Shown: piece by piece, positions 37,224 to 46,160 of the stretch | How the letters are laid out: each line of letters opens with the position of its first letter | How positions within the stretch are numbered: position 1 is the first letter of the stretch | Origin: Ferruginibacter sp. | GTDB lineage: Bacteria; Bacteroidota; Bacteroidia; Chitinophagales; Chitinophagaceae | DNA length: 64,000 nt | Reading direction: 5' to 3' | Assembly (NCBI RefSeq): GCF_028288465.1 | Contig: NZ_JAQBNR010000016.1 | Coordinates: forward strand, 1-64,000 | Position numbers and translations under genes: made by a program | Notes under the pieces: model-generated | What the model was told of the DNA's origin: nothing | Database searches by the model: none | Seen by the model: the letters and a program-made list of their open reading frames with translations, nothing else

Positions 37224-38540
37224 CTATTTTTTCAACCATTTATCAAACCATGCAAAAGCTTCTGCCTGCATCTTCGCATCAAACTTATGGGGGCCGGGAT
37301 AATAAGAACAGTTAAAATGATTGGCTGCGCCTGCTTTTGCATATACTTCCCGCAAAATTTTATCAGCTGCTTTCATCTCCGGCAGCGTATACAAATCATC
37401 CTGTTCATCATTTAATACCAGCGTTGCAAGCGGTGCACGCAAGCCTAAAATTTCAGGGAAGTCCAGTTCGTTGGGCAGCAGGGGTACGTACACCATCCAG
37501 GTATGCGTAAAAGATTTATGCAGTACAAAATCTTTCCAGGTTGTCATGAATCCAACGCAAACGGCGCACTTGATTCTTGGGTCCAGTCCACCCATAAAAA
37601 CGGTTCTTAATCCGCCGCCGGATAAGCCGCCGCAACCAATCCGGCTGGCATCCACATCTTCACGGTCACATAAAATATCCAGCGCTATTTTATCTTCTGC
37701 AAAGAAAACACCCGGCCAGGTTGTACCTGCACTAAACAATGATTTCGCCATAATATGTTCATGCTCGCCGGCCCATTTATTATAAGCTGCAATGCCATCT
37801 GCATTTTGCAGATCAGGATCTGTTAATCCATCCCGCATTTTTTCAGGCACATCCTGCAGCATTACCTTTCTGCTGGCAAACGTAAAAGCATCCGCCACCA
37901 ACACAACGTAGCCTCTTCTCGCCATTTCGTTGGCCCAGGCAAAACCTTCATAATATTCTTTCTGATGATCAGCCATCAAAGCCAATTGCTGGTCGGATGT
38001 TTTCGTGATTTTTTTTGTACCGAAAAATTTATTGCCCCCATGATCGTGAAAGGCTAGAATGGCGGGCAGCTTGCCCTTTGCATTGACCGGCTTTAACACA
38101 ATGGCTTCAGTAGCCCGGCCATAAGGCAATTGCCAGTTTAACTCTTCTATATGCAAGCCATCGTAGTCATATTGTTTTACCATATTTATCGCAGGCTTAT
38201 TGCCAATAAACGGCACAGCCATACGGTCAGTCACTTGTTTTTTTGCAGTCTTTCGCCAGGGATCCAGGTTGGCAAATTCTTGTTTACGGAAGGATAAGGA
38301 AGGCAATTTATCCTTGCGCAAGCCTGCGGCCCAATCGCCATACTGGCCGATGATACTAAGGCTGGCATTATTTTGATTATTGTTTTCCATGGCAGAAAAA
38401 TTATTTACAGCGGATAAATTTTCAGGAGGAGAAGGGAAAATGTTTTCAACAGGAGATAATCCTTTCAGCGATCCGCCTCCTGCAATACCCAGGCAGGCAA
38501 GACTACCCAACTTTAAAAATTGGCGGCGTTTATTTTCCAT
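37224..38540 (-). CDS. Exported alpha/beta hydrolase (Abhydrolase_7 / acetyl-xylan-esterase-like)
   Basis: 438 residues. The leader MENKRRQFLKLGSLACLG is twin-arginine-like. The hydrolase part includes LPAILAFHDHGGNKFFG (oxyanion region), ARRGYVVLVADAFTFASRKV, and the nucleophile elbow IGCGGLSGGGLRTVFMGGLD. The acid is probably Asp in LNDEQDDLYTLPEM and the His is in YPGPHKFDAKM near the C-terminus. This matches the large hydrolases often encoded next to GH109, GH106 and GH43 genes. It likely removes ester groups from plant or microbial polysaccharides in the periplasm. It precedes the GH109 gene by 34 bp in the operon. Confidence 0.84.
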   Translation of the reverse strand: MENKRRQFLKLGSLACLGIAGGGSLKGLSPVENIFPSPPENLSAVNNFSAMENNNQNNASLSIIGQYGDWAAGLRKDKLPSLSFRKQEFANLDPWRKTAKKQVTDRMAVPFIGNKPAINMVKQYDYDGLHIEELNWQLPYGRATEAIVLKPVNAKGKLPAILAFHDHGGNKFFGTKKITKTSDQQLALMADHQKEYYEGFAWANEMARRGYVVLVADAFTFASRKVMLQDVPEKMRDGLTDPDLQNADGIAAYNKWAGEHEHIMAKSLFSAGTTWPGVFFAEDKIALDILCDREDVDASRIGCGGLSGGGLRTVFMGGLDPRIKCAVCVGFMTTWKDFVLHKSFTHTWMVYVPLLPNELDFPEILGLRAPLATLVLNDEQDDLYTLPEMKAADKILREVYAKAGAANHFNCSYYPGPHKFDAKMQAEAFAWFDKWLKK

Positions 38541-38647
38541 CTCTATTTTTTTAAAAGTTCAAAATAAACAATTTCAACAATAACCAACCCGCTGTGGTTG
38601 CATCCAAACCCATCGCATACGTGGTTAGTAGAAAATACTTTTACCTG

Positions 38648-39568
38648 TCACTGTCCGCTGCGGGGAAAATACACATTCACTTCAGGATGCATTGTATACA
38701 ACCTATAGGCCTTGCCGTCATTCACTATTATGCCACTTGATTTATCATTGCTGACAATGGGATTTTTAGCGTATTTTTTCCAGTGCACCAGGTCTTTCGA
38801 AACAGCTACATTGGTACTCCATTCATGCCAGTCTTTAAAAGCAGATGCATGGTAGTATCCATAATACAATCCGTCGTATTTAATAACCTGGTTCATGGCA
38901 ACTGCATACTGATCGTAGGTTTCAGGGCCCATCTTCAGTACCGGCTCATCCTGCACATTTGTCCATACCTTACAATCGGTTGAAGTGGCCAGCCAGATTC
39001 CAAGATCATCCCTTTCATACAAGAGGTACCAAAGGTTATTTTCTTTCAATACACAGGGAGTACCAAAAGGTCCTTTCGAAATAGAGGTACCGTCTTTACG
39101 GCGTATATCCAGGTTACCCTGCTCAGTCCAGTGAATGCGGTCGGTTGAAGTTAGCATATGCGCCGTATCTCCCCTGCCTTCTGCAAACATGTAATACACA
39201 CCGGCTGATTTTACAACACACATATCTTCCACCCACCCGCCGCTGTACACAGGATTGTCTTTGTATCTCGTCCAGGCAAGGCCATCCCCTGAGGTGGCAT
39301 AGCCTAAATGTTTTATATCACTGGTGTCAGTATAGCCGGTATACCAGAGATGGTAGCGGTTGTCTTCTCTAATTATATAGCCCCGCTCCCTGATATTTTT
39401 ATCCCATGTATCAGCACCTGTTCCCCCAAATAGCGGGTTATTTTTGTAAGGAGTAAACTCAACAAGAGCTTTGGCAAAACCATCAATGGTATACTTTGAT
39501 ACGCGTTGAGCCACACTGTATTGAAGGATAGTGATCGCTGATAAAATAAGAAAAGCAGGTTTGTACAT
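38648..39568 (-). CDS. GH43/GH117-like five-bladed propeller glycosidase-like protein
   Basis: 306 residues. Signal peptide PAFLILSAITILQYSVAQ. Propeller blades repeat the pattern of YHLWYTGYTD, GYATSGDGLAWTRYKDNPV, YYMFAEGRGD, MLTSTDRIHWTEQGN, LWYLLYERDD, LATSTDCKVWTN and YYGYYHASAF, typical of GH43/GH32/GH117 and GH130-type beta-propellers. Acidic residues of a catalytic pocket would be the Asp in ADTWDKNI, the Glu in FAEGRGD or GPETYD, but I cannot fix them. It is the first gene of the five-gene run; an own promoter should lie in the 240-bp region upstream. Confidence 0.78.
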   Translation of the reverse strand: MYKPAFLILSAITILQYSVAQRVSKYTIDGFAKALVEFTPYKNNPLFGGTGADTWDKNIRERGYIIREDNRYHLWYTGYTDTSDIKHLGYATSGDGLAWTRYKDNPVYSGGWVEDMCVVKSAGVYYMFAEGRGDTAHMLTSTDRIHWTEQGNLDIRRKDGTSISKGPFGTPCVLKENNLWYLLYERDDLGIWLATSTDCKVWTNVQDEPVLKMGPETYDQYAVAMNQVIKYDGLYYGYYHASAFKDWHEWSTNVAVSKDLVHWKKYAKNPIVSNDKSSGIIVNDGKAYRLYTMHPEVNVYFPRSGQ

Positions 39569-39805
39569 ATTGGTTATTCTTATTGTTGAAAGTAACTATT
39601 TTTTCTTTATCAGCAACGGCTCTTTCATTACCGGCGACTTCGATTCATTTTACTTATCAATCGGTTGCTGATTTATCAAAAACCGGCAACTACCGGCAGC
39701 TATGTAGAAAACCATACCCGTGGCGGGCGATCTTTCATTAATTCGCACTATTGTAAACTTTTCGCTACCGGATGTGTTTTGTATCATCAACAACAATTCT
39801 GCATT

Positions 39806-41227
39806 TTGAAAATATTGCTTACAGGCGCCACTGGCTACATTGCGCAACGATTATTACCCGAATTGCTTAGTGCAGATCACTATGTATACTGTTGTGTTCG
39901 GGATAAAGCACGTTTTGATTTACAAAAATTTGATGACCCTGATATTGCTGTGATTGAAGTTGATTTGTTACAGGAATCCACTTTACAAAATATTCCTGCA
40001 GATATTGACATCGCTTATTACCTGGTGCATTCTATGAGTACGGGCACGGGAGACTTTGAAAAAATGGAAGCGGCATCGGCGGAAAATTTTAAAAGGCGAA
40101 TGGCGCAAACAAGTGTAAAACAGGTCATCTATCTTACGGGCATTGTAAACGAACAACACTTATCAAAACACCTTCAATCCAGGCAACAGGTAGAAGAAAT
40201 TTTAAAAACAGGGTCCTATGCTTTTACCGCTTTGCGCGCCGGTATCATTGTAGGCTCGGGTAGTGCCTCGTTTGAAATTATCCGTGACCTGGTGGAGAAA
40301 CTGCCCGTGATGGTTACACCAAGATGGCTGCATACCAAAACGCAACCGATTGCCATCCGCGATGTGGTTGCCTATTTAAAAGGCGTTATTGGCTTGCCCC
40401 AGGCACTCAATACCAGTTTCGATATCAGCAGCGGCGAAGTGTTTACCTATAAAGAATTATTGCTAAAATTTGCTTCGGTAAGAGGCCTCAAAAGAAAAAT
40501 TATTGTGCTGCCTGTGCTAACGCCACGGCTATCATCCTACTGGTTGTATTTTGTTACATCTACCAGTTATCAGCTGGCTAAAAATTTGGTAGACAGTATG
40601 AAGGTAGAAGTAATTGGTAAACCCAATAACCTGGGCGAGCTCCTGCACATCACTCCCACGCCTTATGAAAAAGCCATTGAACTGGCCTTTGTAAAAATTG
40701 AAAACGACCAGGTGCTTTCCAGCTGGAAAGATGCACTCAGCAGCAACATTTTGTACAAAGGTTTAACTGCTCATCTGCAGGTGCCAAAAGAAGGTACTTA
40801 CAAGGACAAAAGAAAAATGAAGGTAACAGATGTGCAAAAAACAATGGATAAGATATGGCGCATCGGTGGTGCCAATGGCTGGTATTATGGCCGCTGGCTC
40901 TGGATTACAAGAGGCTTGATGGATAAGATGGTGGGCGGCGTAGGCCTGCGCCGGGGCAGACGAAGCCCAACGCAATTGTATCCCGGGCAGGCACTTGATT
41001 TTTGGCGGGTTCTGATTGCAAGTAAAGAAGATAAACGCCTGTTGCTGTACGCAGAAATGAAATTACCCGGCGAGGCCTGGCTTGAATTTTTTATCAATGA
41101 AAATAATGAGTTGGAACAAACAGCTACGTTTCGCCCGCTGGGCTTGAGTGGCCGGTTGTACTGGCTGGCGGTGTTGCCTTTTCATGGTTTTATTTTCAGG
41201 GGCATGTTAAAAGCTTTGTGTGAATAG
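39806..41227 (+). CDS. NAD(P)-binding SDR-type protein, DUF2867 family
   Basis: 473 residues from a TTG codon at 39806 giving (M)KILLTGATGYIAQRLLPEL, where the Rossmann motif TGATGYIA begins at once. No ATG is suitably placed: the frame extends upstream only through residues that do not resemble a protein N-terminus. The dinucleotide-binding part (1-300) contains YYLVHSMSTGTGDFE and VIYLTGIVNE; the C-terminal part (320-473) is the DUF2867 domain with GGANGWYYGRWLWITRGLMDKMVGG and PGQALDFWRVL. The family has no assigned reaction; it is membrane-associated in some descriptions. The gene is alone on this strand. Confidence 0.83.
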   Translation: MKILLTGATGYIAQRLLPELLSADHYVYCCVRDKARFDLQKFDDPDIAVIEVDLLQESTLQNIPADIDIAYYLVHSMSTGTGDFEKMEAASAENFKRRMAQTSVKQVIYLTGIVNEQHLSKHLQSRQQVEEILKTGSYAFTALRAGIIVGSGSASFEIIRDLVEKLPVMVTPRWLHTKTQPIAIRDVVAYLKGVIGLPQALNTSFDISSGEVFTYKELLLKFASVRGLKRKIIVLPVLTPRLSSYWLYFVTSTSYQLAKNLVDSMKVEVIGKPNNLGELLHITPTPYEKAIELAFVKIENDQVLSSWKDALSSNILYKGLTAHLQVPKEGTYKDKRKMKVTDVQKTMDKIWRIGGANGWYYGRWLWITRGLMDKMVGGVGLRRGRRSPTQLYPGQALDFWRVLIASKEDKRLLLYAEMKLPGEAWLEFFINENNELEQTATFRPLGLSGRLYWLAVLPFHGFIFRGMLKALCE

Positions 41228-41374
41228 CATGTAACTCTCCCCCGACGAGGATTATGATTCTTTCAATAAATATTTATTGCTGTTTAAAAAATGAATGACC
41301 GAAATCAAGTATTGCTTTGATAACGATCATTGTAATGAAAGGTATAAAACAATCTTTTTGTAAAAATACCGCTC

Positions 41375-42028
41375 ATGACAACAGCAACATTAAAAGAAGC
41401 CGCAACCAATACTGATACCATCGGCATCATTTGCCAGCGAAGGGCTGTAAGAAAATACAAGGATAAACCGGTAAGCATTGAACTGATTGAAAAAATCCTG
41501 GATGCCGGCAGAATGGCGCCATCGGCAATCAACAAACAACCCTGGAAATTTTTTATTCTTACCCGCAGGGAAACCATCCGGCACTTTTCAAAAGAAATTA
41601 AGAAAGTAGCAGTAAAAGATTTTGTAAAGGCAGGTCCTGCACAAATATTAAAAACAGTTACCCATTTGTTGCATTTTTTGCCAGGAGCTATCGAGTTGTT
41701 TAAAAGTTCGGACCATGTATTCTATGGTGCTCCCGTAGTGATTTTTATTACCGCACCGGCCGATAATGAATGGGCTTCGCTGGATGTGGGCATGTGTGCG
41801 CAAAACATGATGCTGGCGGCGAAAGCAATGGGCCTTGACAGTTGCCCGGTAGGATTTGGAAAGTACGTAGAACACACCAAAATCTATTCCCTGTTAACTA
41901 TACCTAAATCGGATGAAGTGAAGCTGGCGCTTATTTTTGGCTATGGTAATGAAACCCCGGAAATGCACAAACGTGTCCGTAACAATGCCTTTTTTATAGA
42001 TGGAAAAACGCAGGCCGAAAAACAATAA
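41375..42028 (+). CDS. Nitroreductase family flavoprotein
   Basis: 217 residues, the typical size of FMN-dependent nitroreductases. The start IGIICQRRAVRKYKDKPVSIELIEKILDAGRMAPSAINKQPW contains the FMN-binding R-R-S/A-V-R motif, and ASLDVGMCAQNMMLAAKAMGLDSCPVGF is the second FMN site. The end EVKLALIFGYGNE is also standard. It reduces nitro compounds or quinones with NAD(P)H. Its closeness to universal-stress-type genes is like the nitroreductases of dormancy regulons, but a specific role is not shown. Its 3' end is convergent with the phosphatidyltransferase gene, one base apart, with a terminator reaching into that gene. Confidence 0.92.
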   Translation: MTTATLKEAATNTDTIGIICQRRAVRKYKDKPVSIELIEKILDAGRMAPSAINKQPWKFFILTRRETIRHFSKEIKKVAVKDFVKAGPAQILKTVTHLLHFLPGAIELFKSSDHVFYGAPVVIFITAPADNEWASLDVGMCAQNMMLAAKAMGLDSCPVGFGKYVEHTKIYSLLTIPKSDEVKLALIFGYGNETPEMHKRVRNNAFFIDGKTQAEKQ

Positions 42029-42029
42029 G

Positions 42030-42632
42030 TCAGGCAGTACGCCTGTTTTTTAGCAGCCAGTACAAACCCTTCACATTTGCTTTCCATTGCGGCAGCAACA
42101 AAATCAATATGATTTCTTCCGCAAGGTCAGCAGCAGTAAATAAGGCTGCGGTATAAAATAACCAGTACACAGGCTGTTGCAGAAAAAATAACAGGATAAA
42201 GAATACGCCCTGCAACACGGCCGACAGTTTGGCAAGGTAAGTATGAAAGCTGCTCATTTTACCATACCGGCTAAACGCCAGTACGTTTTGCACAAGAAAC
42301 AAAACCAATAGCAAAATAAATATTGCCTTCTGCTCCCTCACAAATACCATCTTAAAAAATACAACGCCAGCCATTGCCGCTACAATGGTAAGATCATCTG
42401 CAACAGAATCAAGCCTGGCTCCAAAAAGGCTTGTTACTTTTAATCTACGGGCCAGGTAACCATCCACGGCATCTGTAAAAAAACTCTGTGCCAGCAGCCA
42501 TTTAAATATGTCAGACTGCCCAAGAAAGATCAGCAAAATAAGTACCAGCGAAGCTATCAGCCGGTACAATGTAATGCCGTTGATAAGGTAATAACGTAAT
42601 CCGCCCCCATTCTTGTCAGTTGCCTTATTCAT
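42030..42632 (-). CDS. CDP-alcohol phosphatidyltransferase family membrane protein
   Basis: 200 residues from the ATG at 42632, which overlaps the stop of the preceding zinc-ribbon gene as ATGA and suggests translational coupling; an earlier ATG at 42656 would add eight residues. The CDP-alcohol motif D-x2-D-G-x2-A-R-x8-G-x3-D-x3-D is complete: DAVDGYLARRLKVTSLFGAR then LDSVADD. Membrane spans surround it (for example YRLIASLVLILLIFLGQ, AIFILLLVLFLVQNVLAFS, VFFILLFFLQQPVYWLFY). The enzyme transfers a phosphatidyl group from a CDP-alcohol to glycerol-3-phosphate or another alcohol in the inner membrane. The exact acceptor is unknown. Confidence 0.9.
   Translation of the reverse strand: MNKATDKNGGGLRYYLINGITLYRLIASLVLILLIFLGQSDIFKWLLAQSFFTDAVDGYLARRLKVTSLFGARLDSVADDLTIVAAMAGVVFFKMVFVREQKAIFILLLVLFLVQNVLAFSRYGKMSSFHTYLAKLSAVLQGVFFILLFFLQQPVYWLFYTAALFTAADLAEEIILILLLPQWKANVKGLYWLLKNRRTA
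42031..42051 (+). terminator. Probable terminator of the nitroreductase gene, inside the neighbouring gene
   Basis: CAGGC (42031-42035) and GCCTG (42041-42045) with a five-base loop, followed by six T (42046-42051). The hairpin starts three bases after the nitroreductase stop and lies wholly within the last codons of the convergent phosphatidyltransferase gene. The stem is short, so confidence is limited. Confidence 0.55.
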
Positions 42633-42901
42633 ACTGTTGTTTTCGCCGATCTCCATCGTTTTAATTGTGGCAGACTATTTACTGCCATGTCGATTATTTG
42701 CTGATCGATCTTTCGGTTTTCCATTTGCAGCCTGACTACCGAAGTCATTTCATTCAATGTCATTTTTGGATTAATGAACGCTCCCTGCTGGTAGCAATAC
42801 GTGCAGTATTCCTGGCTTTTTGAACCATCCATTTCGGTGCCCTGGAGGCCGGGATCGTCAATGGGCATCCTGCAACTTTGACAAAACAATTTCTGTTCCA
42901 T
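42629..42901 (-). CDS. Small zinc-ribbon protein (zinc-ribbon domain at the N-terminus)
   Basis: 90 residues. Four Cys in CQSCRMPIDD and YCTYCYQQG (CxxC...CxxC) form a zinc ribbon like the putative zinc-ribbon family PF12674; the C-terminal half is a helical segment LQMENRKIDQQIIDMAVNSLPQLKRW. Members are often annotated as transcriptional or AraC-associated accessory proteins of unknown role. The next gene starts inside its stop codon (ATGA). Two dyad sequences lie upstream, at 42940-42955 and 42958-42976. Confidence 0.83.
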   Translation of the reverse strand: MEQKLFCQSCRMPIDDPGLQGTEMDGSKSQEYCTYCYQQGAFINPKMTLNEMTSVVRLQMENRKIDQQIIDMAVNSLPQLKRWRSAKTTV

Positions 42902-42939
42902 ACTATCTCATTTTAAAAGATGAAGTGGTGTAAGTATTC

Positions 42940-42976
42940 ATTGCAAGTGTGCAATTTTGATAATTGGTTATTATCA
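42940..42976. promoter_or_regulatory. Two adjacent dyads upstream of the zinc-ribbon gene
   Basis: ATTGCA-AGTG-TGCAAT at 42940-42955 (six-base arms) and TGATAAT-TGGTT-ATTATCA at 42958-42976 (seven-base arms), separated by two bases. They lie 39-75 bp before the ATG at 42901 of the leftward gene. Either may be an operator; no clear -33/-7 pair could be aligned with them. Confidence 0.5.
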
Positions 42977-43093
42977 TTAAAGTTATACATACATGGAAAA
43001 TTCTTCAATGACGGGAGTTAATACGTTACATGATGAAAGTCAATTTAAAGCCTTATGCAAAACCCGACTTCTGGCTAAAAAAATTGAACGGTT

Positions 43094-44527
43094 TTAGTGT
43101 ACCGTAAAACCATATCGTAACGAAACCCTCAGGTAGTGATAGTTTTTATTTACAACATCAAAATTGCGATACTGGTTTTGCAAAGTCATTAAACCTGGCT
43201 CCGCACAAACTGAAAAATTATTCTTTAATCTGAATCTTATTTCGCTGGTAATACTGTGCATAAAGTAATTGGCCGTATTTCCATTGATGGTTCTTAACCA
43301 GCCGCCCCTGTAACTGATGGTGTAAAAAAAATGTTTTGCTATACCAACAGTGCAACTGCCATTTATAGCAATGCCAGCACAGTAATCATAATTTCTTTCT
43401 TTATAAAAATAGATATCAGGTACCGCAGCCAGCAATATCAGCCCGGTACCTGCGGCAGTATTTATCTTTAGATTTTTTGAGGCCGAAAATTCAGATAGCA
43501 AATGCAAACGGATACTTTCAGCACTGTAGAAAAAAGCTTCGTTATTGATATAATCGTAATTGGCAGACAATAAAAGTAAATGGCGTTCCTTTTCTTTCGA
43601 CTTAATCCGCCAGCCCTTTAATGAACCGTAGACACTGGCGATATTTACTTTGGAACTGTCATCATTTGAAAATTCGGCGTTGACGGCAATATTGCTAAAA
43701 GGCGTTTTGTAATTTTCAAAAGGGGTGCCATACAACAATTTCACATGGCCATAGAGGGTAAACGCTGCGTTCAAATTGGTGCTTTTAAATCTGCGCAATC
43801 CTACGTCAAATTCGGTGTATACTTTAGCTGAATCCCGTTCAGCTGAATTGGCCATCACCTTGCCCCATTGCCCGTTTACTATGCGGTTAAAGCCATTCAC
43901 AGGGTTAATCATAAAAGCCAGCACTTCACTCGTTTGCCTTCTGAAGCCACGCTTGCGGTTATCAACCATTTTTTGAGATAAACGGTAAGTCATCTCACCC
44001 AGCACAACACCACCGAAACCAGTATTGATCAGGTCGTTTGGAGCAGGCGCCTGCACTTCTGAAAATGTTTCCCACAAATAACTGCCAACAAAAGTCCCAG
44101 GAACGGACTGCCAAAAACTATATCCATTTGCCCTGAAAGCACTGTAAAACTGGCTGCCATGATAAGGGTGACCAAACTGGTTGGTGGTAAAACCGTCACC
44201 ATCCCAAACCCAGCTACCCGGGCTTAAATTATCGCCAATGGTTTTAAAGGAAATGCGGGTATAATCTACTTTCCGGATGTATTGATCCACTAAAAAAGGA
44301 GTGGTTTCTGCCAGCATCAGTTCCAGCACAGCCCGGCCAAATCTTTTTTCAACAATGCTGTCACTGAATTTATTTTCAGGCACACTGTCAATGGCATAAA
44401 CCTCTTTTCTATCAGCGAAGTCGCCACCAAAAACCGGGACTGCAGACATGAAAAAAGTAAGGATTGAAATAAGGTAATGGATTACCCAGGCTTTATGTTT
44501 TTTGATGAAAGGAGCAACAGGCAACAT
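43094..44527 (-). CDS. DUF3943 family outer-membrane-type protein
   Basis: 477 residues from the ATG at 44527; a GTG at 44590 would add 21 residues before a basic-hydrophobic leader (KKHKAWVIHYLISILTFFMSAVPVFG) that looks like a signal peptide. The family centre is recognised by NQFGHPYHGSQFYSAFRANGYSFW, GSYLWETFSEVQAPAPNDLINTGFGGVVLGEMTYRL and NPVNGFNRI. The rest (240-477) alternates amphipathic strands, suggesting a beta-barrel in the outer membrane. Function unknown. It lies downstream of the esterase homologue with no room for a promoter and is co-transcribed with it. Confidence 0.83.
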   Translation of the reverse strand: MLPVAPFIKKHKAWVIHYLISILTFFMSAVPVFGGDFADRKEVYAIDSVPENKFSDSIVEKRFGRAVLELMLAETTPFLVDQYIRKVDYTRISFKTIGDNLSPGSWVWDGDGFTTNQFGHPYHGSQFYSAFRANGYSFWQSVPGTFVGSYLWETFSEVQAPAPNDLINTGFGGVVLGEMTYRLSQKMVDNRKRGFRRQTSEVLAFMINPVNGFNRIVNGQWGKVMANSAERDSAKVYTEFDVGLRRFKSTNLNAAFTLYGHVKLLYGTPFENYKTPFSNIAVNAEFSNDDSSKVNIASVYGSLKGWRIKSKEKERHLLLLSANYDYINNEAFFYSAESIRLHLLSEFSASKNLKINTAAGTGLILLAAVPDIYFYKERNYDYCAGIAINGSCTVGIAKHFFYTISYRGGWLRTINGNTANYFMHSITSEIRFRLKNNFSVCAEPGLMTLQNQYRNFDVVNKNYHYLRVSLRYGFTVH

Positions 44528-44593
44528 TTTAGAAAAGTTTAACCTGCTTAACACTATTCCTTTTAAGCAGGGGTACGTGAAAGCCTGCACCGG

Positions 44594-45931
44594 CTAAACG
44601 CCAAACGGATAAGTTTCAGGCACCTGGTTTCCTTCTGGTTCAATGTGCAGCGGATGCAAGGCATTTGTTTCATCCAGGAAAATAAAGGCATTGTAACGCA
44701 GTGGTAAAATGGTAGGCACGTAGTTGCCGTATTGTTCATACTGCGGATTGTATACCACCCCAATCGCCCGGTGACCGATGTGATTTTCCATGAACATATC
44801 ATTGCCTGTAAAATCATCCATCAGCAATAATTTATTTTCTGCTCCGGCCTGATGCAACAAGTATTCCCAACTGCCCCTGGCAGCCTCCGGCATTTGGATA
44901 GATTGCATTGCTGCACCCCAGCTTCGTCCCGCCATTACTGATCCTTTATAAGAACCAAAGCCAACAAGAAAAACACCCTTATCGTGATGCTGCAGCCTTG
45001 CCAGTTCCCCAATGTTAAACATGCCTTCTTCAGCCATATCGGTGGCCCTTGCATCGCCTACATGTGTGTTATGTTCCCATACAATTGCTTTGGAATTTTC
45101 ACCGTGAAAATTCAGCAGCCGTTCCAGCGTGTCGGCCATATGCCTGTCCCGGATGTTCCAGCTGTGGGGACCTCCTTTGATCATAGCACGATAATATTTT
45201 TCCGCTTCTACCGCAACGAGCGCATTCTGTTCGGCATTAAAAACATTTTCATGATCGGTATTATATGACGGCATTTTATTACGAATCTCTTTTAACAGGG
45301 CCACCACATCTGCCTGGCACAAATCCGGCACAAACTGGGATGCCCTTGCATAAGACTGGCCTTCATCTTTGCTGTATGGTTCGAAGCATTTATACGCGTT
45401 TTCTGCAACCCTTAAAGCAGCCCTGTCTGTTTTTTTAAGGTAATCCATAATGCTTTCCATACTTTCCCACAGGCTGTACACATCCAGGCCGTAGAAGCCG
45501 GCTTTTTTATTGGCAGGCAAGCCCTGGTTATGCAGTTGCAGCCAGTCTGCCAGCGCTGTAATTTCCCAGTTGGCCCACATCCATGTTGGCCAGCGTCTGA
45601 AGGCCTGCAATATTTTCAGTGCCCCTTTATCGGCAATGTCATACCCTTTTACAAAACGGTTCAGCCGGTAACAATCCGGCCAGTCACCTTCCACCGCAAT
45701 AAAATCAAAACCCTTTTCTTCTATCAGCCGTTTGGTAATATGGGTGCGCCAGGTGTAGTATTCATGTGTACCATGACTTGCTTCGCCCAGCATCACGATC
45801 CTTGCATCTCCAATACTGTCGAAGAGGGGCTGCAGGTCTGCCTTGCTTTGCAGCGGGTAAGCTTTGCTTTTGATATAAGCCGTTGCATCCCTTTCATGAA
45901 ACGACACTTCTTTTGTAAAATAACGGCGCAT
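44594..45931 (-). CDS. Erythromycin esterase family protein
   Basis: 445 residues, soluble. The family motif GEASHGTHEYYTWRTHITKRLIEEKGF carries the catalytic His of the Ere group, followed by FIAVEGDWPDCYRLNRFVKG, DVYSLWESMESIMDYL and the later AIVWEHNTHVGDA. True Ere enzymes open the macrolide lactone; this broad family also includes proteins of unknown reaction in stress regulons. In Mycobacterium tuberculosis Rv2030c the same domain is fused to a phosphoribosyltransferase domain and belongs to the DosR dormancy regulon. Here a hydrolase and a phosphoribosyltransferase gene lie divergently next to it. Antibiotic resistance should not be inferred. Confidence 0.9.
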   Translation of the reverse strand: MRRYFTKEVSFHERDATAYIKSKAYPLQSKADLQPLFDSIGDARIVMLGEASHGTHEYYTWRTHITKRLIEEKGFDFIAVEGDWPDCYRLNRFVKGYDIADKGALKILQAFRRWPTWMWANWEITALADWLQLHNQGLPANKKAGFYGLDVYSLWESMESIMDYLKKTDRAALRVAENAYKCFEPYSKDEGQSYARASQFVPDLCQADVVALLKEIRNKMPSYNTDHENVFNAEQNALVAVEAEKYYRAMIKGGPHSWNIRDRHMADTLERLLNFHGENSKAIVWEHNTHVGDARATDMAEEGMFNIGELARLQHHDKGVFLVGFGSYKGSVMAGRSWGAAMQSIQMPEAARGSWEYLLHQAGAENKLLLMDDFTGNDMFMENHIGHRAIGVVYNPQYEQYGNYVPTILPLRYNAFIFLDETNALHPLHIEPEGNQVPETYPFGV

Positions 45932-46113
45932 GATCTATAATTTACCTGTATTGCTGAAAGTTGAACAACGGGTGCTCCAATAAGGATATGCAACCCGTTT
46001 TAATCCACCTACAAAGCAATTAAATTTTACAGTCATTTTTAATGTTGGTGATCAATATCAGAGTTGATTGCTGTCAGTATTCTTTTGTATTAAGCGGCTG
46101 CTTAATGAGGACC

Positions 46114-46160
46114 GTCAAAGGTTTATTTGACAGTGGTCATTGTATTTGGCAATGCCAAAT
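46114..46160. promoter_or_regulatory. Two dyads in the esterase/hydrolase promoter region
   Basis: GTCAAA-GGTTTA-TTTGAC at 46114-46131 and ATTTGGC-AAT-GCCAAAT at 46144-46160, the second a perfect 17-bp palindrome inside the spacer of the promoter at 46140-46170. Their symmetry and placement suggest binding of a dimeric regulator controlling both divergent units. Confidence 0.65.

Noticed and set aside
44594..45931. Erythromycin-esterase homologue considered as a macrolide resistance gene
   Set aside because: The family is broad; the neighbours are stress genes, and no mobile element or other resistance gene is near. Resistance would need an enzyme assay.
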